From Reyranellaceae bacterium (GTDB lineage: Bacteria > Pseudomonadota > Alphaproteobacteria > Reyranellales > Reyranellaceae), in contig JALHMM010000009.1 in NCBI GenBank assembly GCA_022844045.1, positions 1 to 64,000 of the forward strand: a stretch of 64,000 nucleotides of DNA. The letters are read 5' to 3'. Below are positions 9,069 through 18,272 of the stretch, piece by piece. The first letter of the stretch is position 1. Every line of letters begins with the position of its first letter. The notes beneath the pieces are model-generated. The model worked only from the letters and a program-made list of their open reading frames with translations. It had not been told where the DNA came from and ran no database searches. A program made the translations under genes and the position numbers.

Positions 9069-9821
9069 ATGACCGCCCTGATCGAGACACGCGATCTGGC
9101 CAAGACCTACATCATGGGCGATCAGCGCGTGCGCGCGTTGCGACGCGCGAGCCTGTCGATCGCCCGTGGCGATTTCGCCGCGGTGATGGGGCCGTCGGGC
9201 TCGGGCAAGTCGACCTTCATGAACCTGCTGGGCTGTCTCGACACGCCGAGCAAGGGCGACTACGTGCTCGACGGCGAATCGGTGGCCGGCATGTCGCCGG
9301 ACCAGCTCGCGGCGTTGCGCAATCGCAAGATCGGCTTCGTCTTCCAGTCGTTCAACCTGCTGCCGCGCTCGACCGCTTTGGCCAATGTCTGCCTGCCGAT
9401 GGTCTATGCTGGCGCCTCGCGCGCGGCGCGCGAAGCCAAGGCCAAAGCGGCGTTGGAGACGGTCGGACTCGGCGATCGTCTCGACCATCGTCCAGCGCAG
9501 CTCTCAGGCGGCCAGCAGCAGCGCGTCGCCATCGCCCGCGCGCTGGTCAACGATCCGGCGCTGCTGCTCGCCGACGAACCCACCGGCGCGCTGGATTCGC
9601 GCACCAGCCTGGAGATCATGGCGCTGTTCCAGCGGCTCAACCGCGACGGCCAGACCGTGGTGATCGTCACCCATGAGCCCGATGTCGCAGGTTTCGCCAG
9701 CCGCGTGATCCGCTTCCGCGACGGCAAGGTGGTCGACGATCGGCGGCAGGAACCGAACGACGCGGCCAAGGAGCTCAACCGACTCATCGCCGGCGTCGGG
9801 CAGCACGAGGACGCGGGATGA
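9069..9821 (+). CDS. ABC transporter ATP-binding protein, MacB/LolD type
   Basis: 250 aa from the ATG at 9069; the upstream in-frame ATG lies before the intergenic hairpin. Walker A is GPSGSGKST, the Q-loop region is FVFQSFNLLPRS, the signature is LSGGQQQRVAIARAL, Walker B with the catalytic Glu is LLLADEPTGALDS and the H-loop is VIVTHE. It powers the permease that follows, with which it overlaps by 4 nt. Together with the adaptor it forms a tripartite export pump of the MacAB kind, here with ATPase and permease on separate chains. Confidence 0.9.
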   Translation: MTALIETRDLAKTYIMGDQRVRALRRASLSIARGDFAAVMGPSGSGKSTFMNLLGCLDTPSKGDYVLDGESVAGMSPDQLAALRNRKIGFVFQSFNLLPRSTALANVCLPMVYAGASRAAREAKAKAALETVGLGDRLDHRPAQLSGGQQQRVAIARALVNDPALLLADEPTGALDSRTSLEIMALFQRLNRDGQTVVIVTHEPDVAGFASRVIRFRDGKVVDDRRQEPNDAAKELNRLIAGVGQHEDAG

Positions 9822-11053
9822 GCGTGCTCGAGGCCCTGCGCTCCGCGCTCGACGCGCTGCGCGCCAACCTGCTGCGCAGCGCGCTCACCATGCTGGGCAT
9901 CATCATCGGCGTCACCGCCGTGATAGTCATGGTCGCGGTCGGCTCGGGCGCCAAGGCCAAGGTGATGCAGCAGATCCAGAGCCTGGGCTCGAACCTGATG
10001 ATCGTGATCTCCGGCAGCACGACCTCGGGCGGCGTGCGCATGGGTTTCGGGTCGCGCTGGACCTTGTCCGAGGAGGACGTCAACGCCATGGCGCGCGAGG
10101 TGCCGGCGGTGCAGGTCGCTGTCGGCACGGTGCGCGGCAGCGCGCAGATCGTCGCCGGCGGCGTGAACTGGTCGACCGTCGTGCTCGGCGTCACCGCGGG
10201 CTTTCTCGAGGCGCGCGACTGGGAGCTCAAGAGCGGCCGCGACTTCACCGCCCAGGAAATCTCCGGCGCCGCCAAGGTGATCCTGCTGGGCGAGACGGTG
10301 GTGAAGAACCTGTTCGGCGAGGACGTCGATCCCGTCGGGCAGACGATCCGCGTCAAGTCGACGCCTTTCATGGTCGTGGGCGTGCTGGCGCGCAAGGGCC
10401 AGAACACGTCGGGCCAGGACCAGGACGACGCCGTGCTGGTGCCGCTGTCGACCGCCAAGCAGAAGGTCGTCGGCACCAGCCGGGCCAATTCGCGCGCCGT
10501 CGCCGCGGTGCTGATCAAGGTCCGCGACGGCGAGGACATGGGCGACGCCGAGCAGGCGCTGACCAACCTGCTGCGTCAGCGCCACCGCCTGACGGCGGCG
10601 CAGGAGAACGATTTCTGGATCCGCAATCTCACCGAGGTGGCCGAGACACAGGCCGCCTCGGCGCGCATCCTGGCGCTGCTGCTGGCCGCCGTCGCCGGTG
10701 TGTCGCTGCTGGTCGGCGGCATCGGCATCATGAACATCATGCTGGTCTCGGTCACCGAGCGGACCAAGGAGATCGGCCTGCGCCTGGCGGTGGGCGCGCG
10801 GCGCGGCGACATCATGCGCCAGTTCCTGATCGAGGCGACGACGCTCTCGGCGATCGGCGGCGCCATCGGCGTGGTCCTGGGCATCGGCGGCTCGGTGATC
10901 GTCGCGCGCGCCGCCGGCTGGCCGACGCTGATCCAGCCCGAGGTCATCGTCGTCGCCGTCGGCTTCAGCGCCCTGATCGGCGTGTTCTTCGGCTTCTACC
11001 CGGCCCAGCGCGCGTCGCGCCTCGACCCGATCGAGGCGCTGCGCCACGACTGA
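9818..11053 (+). CDS. ABC transporter permease, MacB/FtsX type
   Basis: 411 aa; its ATG overlaps the ATPase stop (ATGA). The N-terminal helix (LTMLGIIIGVTAVIVMVAVG) is followed by a large periplasmic MacB-PCD domain. Three C-terminal helices follow, with the conserved MNIMLVSVTERTKEIGLR and a terminal PAQRASRLDPIEALRHD. MacB-type transporters do not pump through the membrane; they drive periplasmic substrates into the exit duct by mechanotransmission. The substrate is unknown. Confidence 0.9.
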   Translation: MSVLEALRSALDALRANLLRSALTMLGIIIGVTAVIVMVAVGSGAKAKVMQQIQSLGSNLMIVISGSTTSGGVRMGFGSRWTLSEEDVNAMAREVPAVQVAVGTVRGSAQIVAGGVNWSTVVLGVTAGFLEARDWELKSGRDFTAQEISGAAKVILLGETVVKNLFGEDVDPVGQTIRVKSTPFMVVGVLARKGQNTSGQDQDDAVLVPLSTAKQKVVGTSRANSRAVAAVLIKVRDGEDMGDAEQALTNLLRQRHRLTAAQENDFWIRNLTEVAETQAASARILALLLAAVAGVSLLVGGIGIMNIMLVSVTERTKEIGLRLAVGARRGDIMRQFLIEATTLSAIGGAIGVVLGIGGSVIVARAAGWPTLIQPEVIVVAVGFSALIGVFFGFYPAQRASRLDPIEALRHD

Positions 11054-11065
11054 GCCCGGTGACTG

Positions 11066-11288
11066 CCGCGGACGTTGCGGACGTTTTGTCCGCGGTGCCC
11101 CCTACAGAGCCGCGTCCAGGGGCGCGGGACCCTGCGGACGACAAGGACGTTCCCTAACCTCCCCCCCTTTTATATCCCCCCTCCTCTTTTTTTCTTTCTT
11201 CAACAGAGGAGGGATGAGGGAGATAACGTCCATAACGTCCGCAGTGCTGGTTTATCGGGCCCTATGCTGCGGACGTTATGCGGACGTT
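11066..11288. repeat. Cluster of GCGGACGTT repeats with hairpins
   Basis: Exact GCGGACGTT occurs at 11068-11076, 11077-11085, 11269-11277 and 11280-11288, and its complement AACGTCCGC at 11234-11242. A tandem ATAACGTCC pair sits at 11223-11240 and a related AAGGACGTT near 11143. CCGCGGAC (11066-11073) can pair with GTCCGCGG (11088-11095). The cluster fills the gap between the MacB-like permease and the convergent sulfatase, and no protein can be supported in it. Its function is unknown. Confidence 0.75.
11179..11213. other. Polypyrimidine hairpin inside the repeat cluster
   Basis: CCCTCCTCT and AGAGGAGGG form a perfect 9-bp stem around a 17-nt T-rich loop. It is preceded by a C run, TTTTATAT and more C. 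The strand bias is unlike the surrounding DNA. It could be a terminator or part of a structured RNA; orientation cannot be decided. Confidence 0.5.
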
Positions 11289-11307
11289 CTGTCAGCCCAG
11301 TCGGCGC

Positions 11308-12843
11308 CTACTCGCGCCGCGCCGAGAGCCCCATCACCGTCTTGGGCGGATATTTGCGGAAGGTCGCGAGGTGGTCGCGCATGCCCTGCTGGAACGCGTC
11401 CACATAGGCGAGCTTGCGCGTCATGTAATTGTGCTGCTCTTTCGGGTCGAGATAGAGGTTGTAGAGCCTGGCGTAGGTGAAGCGGTCCAAGGTGCCGGTG
11501 AACCCGCCCGGCCCCGCCGCGTCGCTCGCGTCGTCGCTGATCGCCGACAGCACCATCTTGTACTCGCCGCAGCGCATCGCCGAGAACGTCTTCACCAGCC
11601 AGTAATGGTGATACTTGCGATTCGACAGCCCGTCATCGGCGAGCAGAAACGAGGTCTGGTCGACGCCGTCGATGTAGCGGTCGCTCGGCAGGCGCGCGCT
11701 CTCGCCGGCGATGCCCAGCAAGGTCGGCAGGATGTCGTTGAAGTCGAACATGCCGTCGCTCTGGCGGCCCGCCTCGATCATGCCCGGCCACATCATCAGA
11801 CCCGGCACGCGTACGCCGCCTTCCCAGGTCGAGCCCTTGGCGCAGCGGAACGGCGTGAACGCGGCGTCCGGCCAAGTCTCCATGTGCGGACCGTTGTCGG
11901 AGGAGACGAAGATCAGCGTGTCCTCGAGCTGGCCGGTACGGCGCAACGTCTCGACCAGGCGGCCCATGATCGCGTCGAGCTCGAGCAGCGTGTCCTTGTA
12001 GGGATGCCGCGCCGGCGACTTGCCGAGGAAGCTCTCGTGCGGGTAGTTGTCGAAATGGGCGCCGCGCGTGCAGTGGTACAGCAGCCACGGCTTATCGCCG
12101 CCGGCCATGCGCTCGATGAAACCCTCGGAATAGCGACACCATTTCTCGTCGAGCAGGGACAGGACGGGGATCGTGACCTCCTCGACATCCTGCGCCTTGC
12201 CGCCCTTGGTGGCGTGCACGAAGCAGCGGTTGAACGGCATGTTCTTGATCCACTCCGTGCGCGCGTCGGAGTAGACGATCTCCGGGAAGAAGTGCGGATC
12301 GCGCCACTCCGTGTACATGTCCGAGACGGAGAGGAAGCCGTAGAAATCGTCGAAGCCGACGTTCTGGGCCTGCGAGGTTTCGTTCTCGCCGACATGCCAC
12401 TTGCCGACGGCCTGCGTCGTATAGCCGGCGTCCGACAGCAGTTGCGCGATGGTGATCTCGCCCTGCAGGCCGCCGGGTTCGCCGTACATCGGCGGGCGGT
12501 GCAACCCGTGCCGGTTGGGCACGCGGCCGGTGAGCAGCGTGGCGCGCGATGGCGAGCAGGTCGGCTCGGAATAGCAGGAGGTCAGCTGCAGGCCGTTGCG
12601 CGCGACCCTGTCGAAGTTAGGCGTCGGCGCGCCCACCGCCACGCCGCCGCCGTAGCAACCGAAATCGCCCCAGCCGACATCGTCCATCAGGAAGATCAGG
12701 ATATTCGGCCGCTTCTTGCGCCGCGCCAGGCGGTCCGCGAGCTTGCGCCGTGCGACCTCGACCTGCTCCTTGTGCACGAAGCCGGGCTCGAGATGCGGCG
12801 CCACCCGTACGGTGGCCGATGCGATCGGGTCGAACGGGGGCAT
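11308..12843 (-). CDS. Sulfatase (arylsulfatase family)
   Basis: 511 aa. ILIFLMDDVGWGDFGCYGG near residues 48-66 supplies the first metal aspartates (D54, D55). CSPSRATLLTGR begins at C96, the cysteine that a formylglycine-generating enzyme would oxidise to the catalytic aldehyde. SSDNGPHMETWPD supplies later ligands. The family hydrolyses sulfate esters. There is no signal peptide, so a cytoplasmic site or exotic export is implied. No maturase gene is in the window. A DUF815 ATPase lies 28 bp upstream on the same strand. Confidence 0.88.
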   Translation of the reverse strand: MPPFDPIASATVRVAPHLEPGFVHKEQVEVARRKLADRLARRKKRPNILIFLMDDVGWGDFGCYGGGVAVGAPTPNFDRVARNGLQLTSCYSEPTCSPSRATLLTGRVPNRHGLHRPPMYGEPGGLQGEITIAQLLSDAGYTTQAVGKWHVGENETSQAQNVGFDDFYGFLSVSDMYTEWRDPHFFPEIVYSDARTEWIKNMPFNRCFVHATKGGKAQDVEEVTIPVLSLLDEKWCRYSEGFIERMAGGDKPWLLYHCTRGAHFDNYPHESFLGKSPARHPYKDTLLELDAIMGRLVETLRRTGQLEDTLIFVSSDNGPHMETWPDAAFTPFRCAKGSTWEGGVRVPGLMMWPGMIEAGRQSDGMFDFNDILPTLLGIAGESARLPSDRYIDGVDQTSFLLADDGLSNRKYHHYWLVKTFSAMRCGEYKMVLSAISDDASDAAGPGGFTGTLDRFTYARLYNLYLDPKEQHNYMTRKLAYVDAFQQGMRDHLATFRKYPPKTVMGLSARRE

Positions 12844-12871
12844 GGTCCGGTCTCCGGGCTGTGGCGGGTCG

Positions 12872-13729
12872 CTACTCTAGCCGGCGCTCCAGCCTGCCGG
12901 CGAGGTCCTGGATGAACTGCCAGGCGACGCGGCCGGAGCGGCCGCCGCGCGTCACCGACCACTCGATCGCCTGGGCGCGCAGGCTCTCGGGATCGATGTC
13001 CAGGCCGTAGCGCCGCACGTAGCCCTCGATCATCGCGAAATAGGTCGGCTGATCGGCGTTGTGGAAGCCCAGCCACAGGCCGAAGCGGTCCGACAGCGAG
13101 ACCTTCTCCTCGACCGCTTCGCCCGGGTTGATCGCCGTCGAACGCTCGTTGTCGATCATGTCGCGCGGCATCAGGTGCCGGCGGTTCGAGGTGGCGTAGA
13201 AGATCACGTTCTCCGGCCGGCCCTCGACGCCGCCTTCCAGCACCGCCTTGAGCGACTTGTAGGCCGCGTCCTGGCCGTCGAAGCTCAGATCGTCGCAGAA
13301 CAGGATGAAGCGGCGCGGCGCGCGGCGCAGCGTGCCCAGGACGGTCGGCAGCGAGGGTATGTCCTCGCGGTGGATCTCGATCAGCGCCAGCGGCCGGCCC
13401 GGGATCTCGTCGTTGATCGCGGCATGCGCGGCCTTGACCAGCGAGCTCTTGCCCGACCCGCGCGCACCCCACAGCAGGGCGTTGTTGGCCGGGAAGCCCT
13501 TGGCGAAGCGCCGCGTGTTGTCGAGCAGCTGCGCTTTCTGCCGGTCGATGCCTTGCAGCAGGCCGATATCGACCCGGCTGACCTCGGGCACCGGCTCCAG
13601 GCGATGGCTGTCGACATGCCAGACGAAGGCGTCGGCGGCTTTCAGGTCGGTGTCCTGGCGGGCTGCGGGGGCGAGGCGCTCGAGCGCGTCGGCAATCCGG
13701 CGCAACAGGGGTTCGGTCTCGGCTGTCAT
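12872..13729 (-). CDS. DUF815 family ATPase
   Basis: 285 aa from the ATG at 13729; an in-frame ATG at 13804 would add 25 residues and cannot be excluded. The P-loop LLWGARGSGKSSLVKA is followed by FILFCDDLSFDG as Walker B and a YATSNRRHLMPRD segment with the sensor Asn, all characteristic of the AAA-like DUF815 family. These cytosolic proteins are widely conserved and of unknown biochemical role. The gene is the first of a minus-strand pair with the sulfatase and is divergent from yajC. Confidence 0.8.
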   Translation of the reverse strand: MTAETEPLLRRIADALERLAPAARQDTDLKAADAFVWHVDSHRLEPVPEVSRVDIGLLQGIDRQKAQLLDNTRRFAKGFPANNALLWGARGSGKSSLVKAAHAAINDEIPGRPLALIEIHREDIPSLPTVLGTLRRAPRRFILFCDDLSFDGQDAAYKSLKAVLEGGVEGRPENVIFYATSNRRHLMPRDMIDNERSTAINPGEAVEEKVSLSDRFGLWLGFHNADQPTYFAMIEGYVRRYGLDIDPESLRAQAIEWSVTRGGRSGRVAWQFIQDLAGRLERRLE

Positions 13730-13855
13730 TGGGGGCGCTAGCGGCTGATGGCGGGGCGGAAGCGGCCGGGAACCTATCTCTAATGCCTTGATCATCCAAG
13801 GCATTTTTCCAGCAGCGCGCCTCGCGCTGGGGCCTTCGACACCTCATCTGTCGCG

Positions 13856-13883
13856 TTGCAATGCGGGGTGGGGTCTGTATAGT
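13856..13883 (+). promoter_or_regulatory. Putative sigma-70 promoter of the yajC-secDF operon
   Basis: TTGCAA (13856-13861) and TATAGT (13878-13883) are spaced by 16 bp, about 50 bp before the yajC ATG. This is a good match to housekeeping promoter elements in an otherwise GC-rich stretch. Confidence 0.5.
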
Positions 13884-13933
13884 CCGGCGTCTTTTTTCCG
13901 GCCCCCCTGCGGGCCCAGATCCGGGGACGCGAC

Positions 13934-14338
13934 ATGTTCATCAGCAAGGCCTATGCGCAGGCGGCGGGCGCTGGCGGCGGTATGGACGGGCTGCTGGCGA
14001 ACGTCGCCCCGCTGATCCTCATCTTCGTCGTCTTCTACTTCCTGCTGATCCGTCCGCAGCAGCGTCGCGCGCGCGAGCACCGGGAGATGCTGGCCAGCGT
14101 GCGGCGCGGCGACCAGGTGGTCACCGGCGGCGGCTTCCTCGGCAAGGTCACCAAAGTGCTGAACGAGACGGAGATCGAGATCGAGCTCGCCGAGGGTGTG
14201 CGCGTGCGTGCGCTGAAGGGTACCTTGCAGAACATCGTCAGCCGTGGCGAGCCGGCGGCCAAGGAGGCGGCCAACAAGGACGCCGCCGAGAAGCCGGCCG
14301 GCCTGCTGGGCGGCCTGTTCGGCGGCCGCAAGAAGTAG
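13934..14338 (+). CDS. yajC: Preprotein translocase subunit YajC
   Basis: 134 aa. One TM helix (LILIFVVFYFLLIRPQQRR) is followed by a cytosolic domain with GDQVVTGGGFLGKV, the YajC hallmark. YajC associates with SecDF and YidC at the Sec translocon and helps insertion and export. It is first in a run yajC-secD-secF-Mth938, with a 15-nt gap to secD, as in many alphaproteobacteria. The tail is rich in Lys and Gly. Confidence 0.95.
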   Translation: MFISKAYAQAAGAGGGMDGLLANVAPLILIFVVFYFLLIRPQQRRAREHREMLASVRRGDQVVTGGGFLGKVTKVLNETEIEIELAEGVRVRALKGTLQNIVSRGEPAAKEAANKDAAEKPAGLLGGLFGGRKK

Positions 14339-14353
14339 CCGGGCCCGCCCCGG

Positions 14354-15997
14354 ATGCTGAATATCTCGCGCTGGCAGATCTGGTCGATCTTCGGCATCAC
14401 CCTGTTCTGTGTGCTGCTCGCGCTGCCGAACCTGCTGCCGCGTTCGGTGCTCAATCATCTGCCCAGCTGGTACGCCGGCAATCAGATCAATCTCGGCCTC
14501 GACCTGCGCGGCGGCGTCCATCTGCTGCTCGACGTCGATACGCGTTCGGTCTTCCGCCAGAACGCCATCAACCTCACCGGAACGGCGCGCGAGCGGCTGC
14601 GCGAGAAGGGCATCCAGGCGCGCGACATCGTCGCCGAAGCCGGCACGGTGACCGTCACCATTCGCGACGAGGCGCAGAGCAACGACGCGCTCGCGGTGCT
14701 GCGCAGCATCGATGCGACGCTGACGGTGGATCGCACCACACCGACCACCTTCCGCATGTTCTTCAGCGAGCAGGAGCAGACGCGTCGCCGGCGCGAGATC
14801 CTCGAGCAGTCGATCGAGGTGCTGCGCCGGCGCATCGATGAGTCGGGCACCAAGGAGCCGTCGCTGCAGATCCAGGGCAATGACGGGATCGTCGTGCAGG
14901 TGCCGGGTGTACAGGATCCGGCCGAGCTCGAACGTATCGTCGGCAAGACGGCGCGCCTGTCGTTCCGCCTCGCCGACATCGACTGGGTTCCCGGCTCCCC
15001 GGTATCCGCCAGCGCCGTGCTGTTGCCCACCAAGGAAGGCTGGGACGCGGCGCTGAAGCTGTGGGAGACGCAGAAGCGGCCGGACGAGAAGGAACTGCGC
15101 GCCGCCGACGTCTGCCGTCGTTTCCAGGTGCAGTGCCAGGCGGTGCGCCGCGCCATCATCGTCGGCGGCGAGGATCTCACCGGCGCCAACGCGACCTACG
15201 ACCAGCAGACCAGCCAGCCGATCGTCGGCTTCCAGTTCAACACCGTCGGCGGCCGTTCGTTCTGCCGCGTGACGACCAACAATGTCGGCATGCCGCTGGC
15301 CATCGTGCTCGACGACGTGGTGATCAGCGCGCCGCGCATCAACAGCGCGATCTGCGGCGGCAGCGGCATCATCACCGGTCAGTTCACCGTGCAGCAGACC
15401 AACGAGCTGGCGCTGCTGCTGCGCGCCGGCGCGCTGCCGGCGACGCTCACCATCGTCGAGAAGCGTACGGTCGGCGCCGATCTCGGCGCCGACGCCATCC
15501 GCGCCGGCCTGATCGCCTCGATCGTCGGCACCGTGCTCGTCGTGCTGTTCATGTTCATCTCCTATGGCGTGGTCTTCGGCTTCTTCGCCAACCTCGCCAT
15601 GGTCGTGAACATGATCATGGTTTTCGCCGGCATGTCGGTGCTCGGCGCGTCGCTGACCCTGCCGGGCATCGCTGGTCTCGTGCTGACCGTGGGTCTGGCC
15701 GTCGACTCCAACGTGTTGATCTACGAGCGCGTGCGCGAAGAGCAGGCGGCGGGGCGCCAGCCGCTGTCGGCCCTGGTCGCCGGCTACGAGCGCGCGCTAT
15801 CGGCGATCGTCGACGCCAACCTCACGACGCTTATCGCCGGTCTGCTGATGTTCGGCTTCGGCAGCGGCCCGATCCGCGGCTTCGCCGTGACCCTGTCGCT
15901 GGGCCTGATCACGTCGATGTTCAGCTCGACGATCTTCACCCGCATGGTGCTGGGGTGGTGGCTGCGCACCTTCCGCCCGCGCGAACTGGTGATCTGA
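14354..15997 (+). CDS. secD: Protein translocase subunit SecD
   Basis: 547 aa. An N-terminal TM helix leads to the periplasmic P1 domain, opening with INLGLDLRGGVHLLLDVD. The C-terminal RND-like bundle begins near VGADLGADAIRAGLIAS and includes LTLPGIAGLVLTVGLAVDSNVLIYERVREE. SecD with SecF uses the proton gradient to pull translocating proteins through SecYEG. The secF start is 7 nt downstream. Confidence 0.96.
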   Translation: MLNISRWQIWSIFGITLFCVLLALPNLLPRSVLNHLPSWYAGNQINLGLDLRGGVHLLLDVDTRSVFRQNAINLTGTARERLREKGIQARDIVAEAGTVTVTIRDEAQSNDALAVLRSIDATLTVDRTTPTTFRMFFSEQEQTRRRREILEQSIEVLRRRIDESGTKEPSLQIQGNDGIVVQVPGVQDPAELERIVGKTARLSFRLADIDWVPGSPVSASAVLLPTKEGWDAALKLWETQKRPDEKELRAADVCRRFQVQCQAVRRAIIVGGEDLTGANATYDQQTSQPIVGFQFNTVGGRSFCRVTTNNVGMPLAIVLDDVVISAPRINSAICGGSGIITGQFTVQQTNELALLLRAGALPATLTIVEKRTVGADLGADAIRAGLIASIVGTVLVVLFMFISYGVVFGFFANLAMVVNMIMVFAGMSVLGASLTLPGIAGLVLTVGLAVDSNVLIYERVREEQAAGRQPLSALVAGYERALSAIVDANLTTLIAGLLMFGFGSGPIRGFAVTLSLGLITSMFSSTIFTRMVLGWWLRTFRPRELVI

Positions 15998-16004
15998 GGC
16001 CGCC

Positions 16005-17186
16005 ATGTGGAAACCCCTGCGCCTGATCCCGATCAAGACCAACTTCGACTTCCTCGGCAAGCGCATCCCCGCACTGGTGCTGTCGACGGCGACGAACATC
16101 GCCGCGCTGGTGTTGGTCTTCACCGTTGGCCTCAACTTCGGCATCGACTTCCTGGGCGGTATCGCCATCGAGGCGCGCTCCACCAAGGGCCCAGCCGATC
16201 TCGCCGCGATCCGCACGACGACCGCCACGCTGGGTGTCGGTGAGGTCACGCTACAGGAGTTCGGTAACGCCGAGACCGTGCTGGTGCGCGTGCAGCGCCA
16301 GGATCCCGGTCCGGTCTGCGTCGCCAATGCCGGCAAGCTGCTGGTCGCGGCGCTGGGCCCGGGCTGGGGCCTGAAGCCGGCGACCGGTGGCTTGGGCGGC
16401 GAGCTCGAGGTCATCGCGCCGCAGCCGCTGAACGACGAGCGTCGCGTCGAGGTGGCGCGCACCATCGCCGTCAATGACGGCCAGGTGGCGCGCGGCACCG
16501 GCGCCACGTCGCGCGTGCTGATGACCCCGGAGCAGCAGGCTGAATGGTGCCAGCAGGTGGCGATCCGCCTGGTCAAGGCCTCGCTGGGCGCCGATTACGA
16601 CATCCGCCGCACCGAGACGGTGGGCCCGAAGATCGGCGCCGAGCTTATGCGCTCGGGCATCATCGCCGTGATCGTCACCATGCTCGGCATCGCCGCTTAT
16701 GTGTGGTTCCGCTACGAGTGGCAGTTCGCCGTCGGCGCGCTGATCGCCTTGACGCACGACGTGCTGACCACTATCGGCTTTTTCGTCATCACCCAGCTCG
16801 AGTTCAACCTGACGGCGCTGGCCGCGCTGCTGACCATCGCCGGCTACTCGATCAACGATACCGTCGTGGTGTTCGATCGCGTGCGTGAGAACATGCGGCG
16901 CTACAAGAAGATGTCGCTTGTCGACATGCTCAATGTCAGCGTCAACGAGACCTTGTCGCGTACCCTCATGACATCGGGCACGGTGTTCTTCGCTATGATG
17001 GCGCTGGCCCTGTTCGGCGGGCCGGTGCTGCACAGCTTCTCGTACACGATGCTGTGGGGCGTGATCGTCGGCACCTACTCCTCGATCTGGATCGCCAACG
17101 CCAGCCTCGTCTATCTCAACTTGCGGCCCGAGCGGCTGCGGCCCGACGACGACGCCAAGCCGACCACCACGCCGGCGCGGCCGTGA
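16005..17186 (+). CDS. secF: Protein translocase subunit SecF
   Basis: 393 aa, slightly long for SecF because the first periplasmic domain is extended (about residues 55-215). The NFGIDFLGG segment follows TM1. Five further helices include IAGYSINDTVVVFDRVRENMRRYK, the SecF signature. It forms the SecDF complex with the preceding gene. The tail ends in a charged Asp/Lys/Pro stretch. Confidence 0.96.
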   Translation: MWKPLRLIPIKTNFDFLGKRIPALVLSTATNIAALVLVFTVGLNFGIDFLGGIAIEARSTKGPADLAAIRTTTATLGVGEVTLQEFGNAETVLVRVQRQDPGPVCVANAGKLLVAALGPGWGLKPATGGLGGELEVIAPQPLNDERRVEVARTIAVNDGQVARGTGATSRVLMTPEQQAEWCQQVAIRLVKASLGADYDIRRTETVGPKIGAELMRSGIIAVIVTMLGIAAYVWFRYEWQFAVGALIALTHDVLTTIGFFVITQLEFNLTALAALLTIAGYSINDTVVVFDRVRENMRRYKKMSLVDMLNVSVNETLSRTLMTSGTVFFAMMALALFGGPVLHSFSYTMLWGVIVGTYSSIWIANASLVYLNLRPERLRPDDDAKPTTTPARP

Positions 17187-17193
17187 TGCATCG

Positions 17194-17225
17194 CTTGCCT
17201 TCCCCCGCCAGCGGGTGAAGGCAAG
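17194..17225. repeat. Single hairpin of the CCTTCCCCCGC repeat type
   Basis: CTTGCCTTC..CCGC pairs with GCGGG..GAAGGCAAG in the 48-bp gap between secF and the Mth938-like gene. It resembles one arm of the larger palindromic elements of this genome. It may attenuate transcription into the downstream gene. Confidence 0.55.
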
Positions 17226-17234
17226 ACTGCGCCC

Positions 17235-17612
17235 ATGACGACACCGACCGACAAGACCTTGCCGATGCCCGATCCGTCGGAGCGGCAGGTCATCCAGAGC
17301 TACGGCGACGGCGGATTCAGGGTCAGCAATGCGCGCCATGACGGCGCGATCATCGTGACGGCGGGCCGCACGATCGCCTGGGCCGATGCCGGAATCGCGA
17401 CGCTCGCGCCGGATTCGATCGCCGCCGAGATCGATGTGCTGGTGATCGGCTGCGGTGCGCGCGCGGCGTTCGTGACGCCGGCGATGCGCGAGGCGTTCAA
17501 GCGGCGCGGCGTCGCGCTCGAGGTTGCGGACACGCCGGCGGCGTGCCGCACCTACAACATCCTGCTGTCCGAAGGACGGCGCGTGGCCGCCGCCCTTCTG
17601 CCGGTGGCCTGA
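17235..17612 (+). CDS. Mth938-like domain protein (DUF498; NDUFAF3 homologue)
   Basis: 125 aa covering the whole domain. IQSYGDGGFRVSN opens the fold, VLVIGCGARAAF forms the central strand-loop and AACRTYNILLSEGRRVAAALLP closes it. Human NDUFAF3, a complex I assembly factor, has the same domain, and in alphaproteobacteria the gene is typically found behind yajC-secD-secF as it is here. The biochemical activity is unknown. It is convergent with sodB, with 3 bp between stops. Confidence 0.88.
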   Translation: MTTPTDKTLPMPDPSERQVIQSYGDGGFRVSNARHDGAIIVTAGRTIAWADAGIATLAPDSIAAEIDVLVIGCGARAAFVTPAMREAFKRRGVALEVADTPAACRTYNILLSEGRRVAAALLPVA

Positions 17613-17615
17613 ACG

Positions 17616-18272
17616 CTAGACCAGGTTGCCGTTGGCGAAGTCCCAATTGACCAGGTGATCGAGGAAGGTCTGAACGTACTTCGCTCGATCCTGCTGATAG
17701 TCGAGATAGTAGGCGTGCTCCCAGACGTCGAGCGTCAGCAGCGCCTTCTGGCCGTGCACCATCGGCAGGTCGGCGTTGCCGGTGCTGGTGACGGCGAGCT
17801 TGCCGTCGGCGATCACCAGCCAGGCCCAGCCGGAGCCGAACTGCCCGGTCGCCGCGGTCTTGAACGCATCCCGAAACTTCTCGTAGCCGCCGAGATCCGC
17901 ATCGATGCGCTCACCGATCGCGCCTGTGGGGCGGCCGCCGCCCTGCGGCTTCATGCTGTGCCAGAGGAACGTGTGGTTCCACACCTGTGCGGCGTTATTG
18001 AAGATCTTCGCCTTGGCCTTCTTGCGCGCCGTGGCGCGGATCACCTCCTCCAGCGGCATCTTGGCGAGTTTGGAGCCCTGGATCAGCTCTTTGAGCGTCG
18101 TCACGTACTTGGCGTGGTGCTTGCCGTGGTGGTGATCGAGCGTGCGGGCGGAGATGTGCGGCTCGAGCGCGTCGCGGGCATAGGGCAGTGGCGGAAGCTC
18201 GTGAGTCACCAGGCCCATGGCCCCAGGCGCGGTGGGCGGCGTTTCCGACAGGTGCGGGTTGTGATGGTCCAT
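17616..18272 (-). CDS. sodB: Superoxide dismutase, Fe/Mn family
   Basis: 218 aa, with about 20 extra residues before the usual start. Metal ligands are visible as H48 in the HHHGKHHAKYV helix, the His of WNHTFLW, and Asp and His of DVWEHAYYLDYQ. GSGWAWLV is the conserved core. It dismutates superoxide to peroxide and oxygen in the cytosol. Metal preference is hard to call; GQFGSGW is compatible with Fe. It lies between the two complex-I-assembly-type genes. Confidence 0.93.
   Translation of the reverse strand: MDHHNPHLSETPPTAPGAMGLVTHELPPLPYARDALEPHISARTLDHHHGKHHAKYVTTLKELIQGSKLAKMPLEEVIRATARKKAKAKIFNNAAQVWNHTFLWHSMKPQGGGRPTGAIGERIDADLGGYEKFRDAFKTAATGQFGSGWAWLVIADGKLAVTSTGNADLPMVHGQKALLTLDVWEHAYYLDYQQDRAKYVQTFLDHLVNWDFANGNLV

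Noticed and set aside
11278-12915. 545-codon plus-strand frame
   Set aside because: It is antisense to a clear sulfatase with intact active-site motifs.
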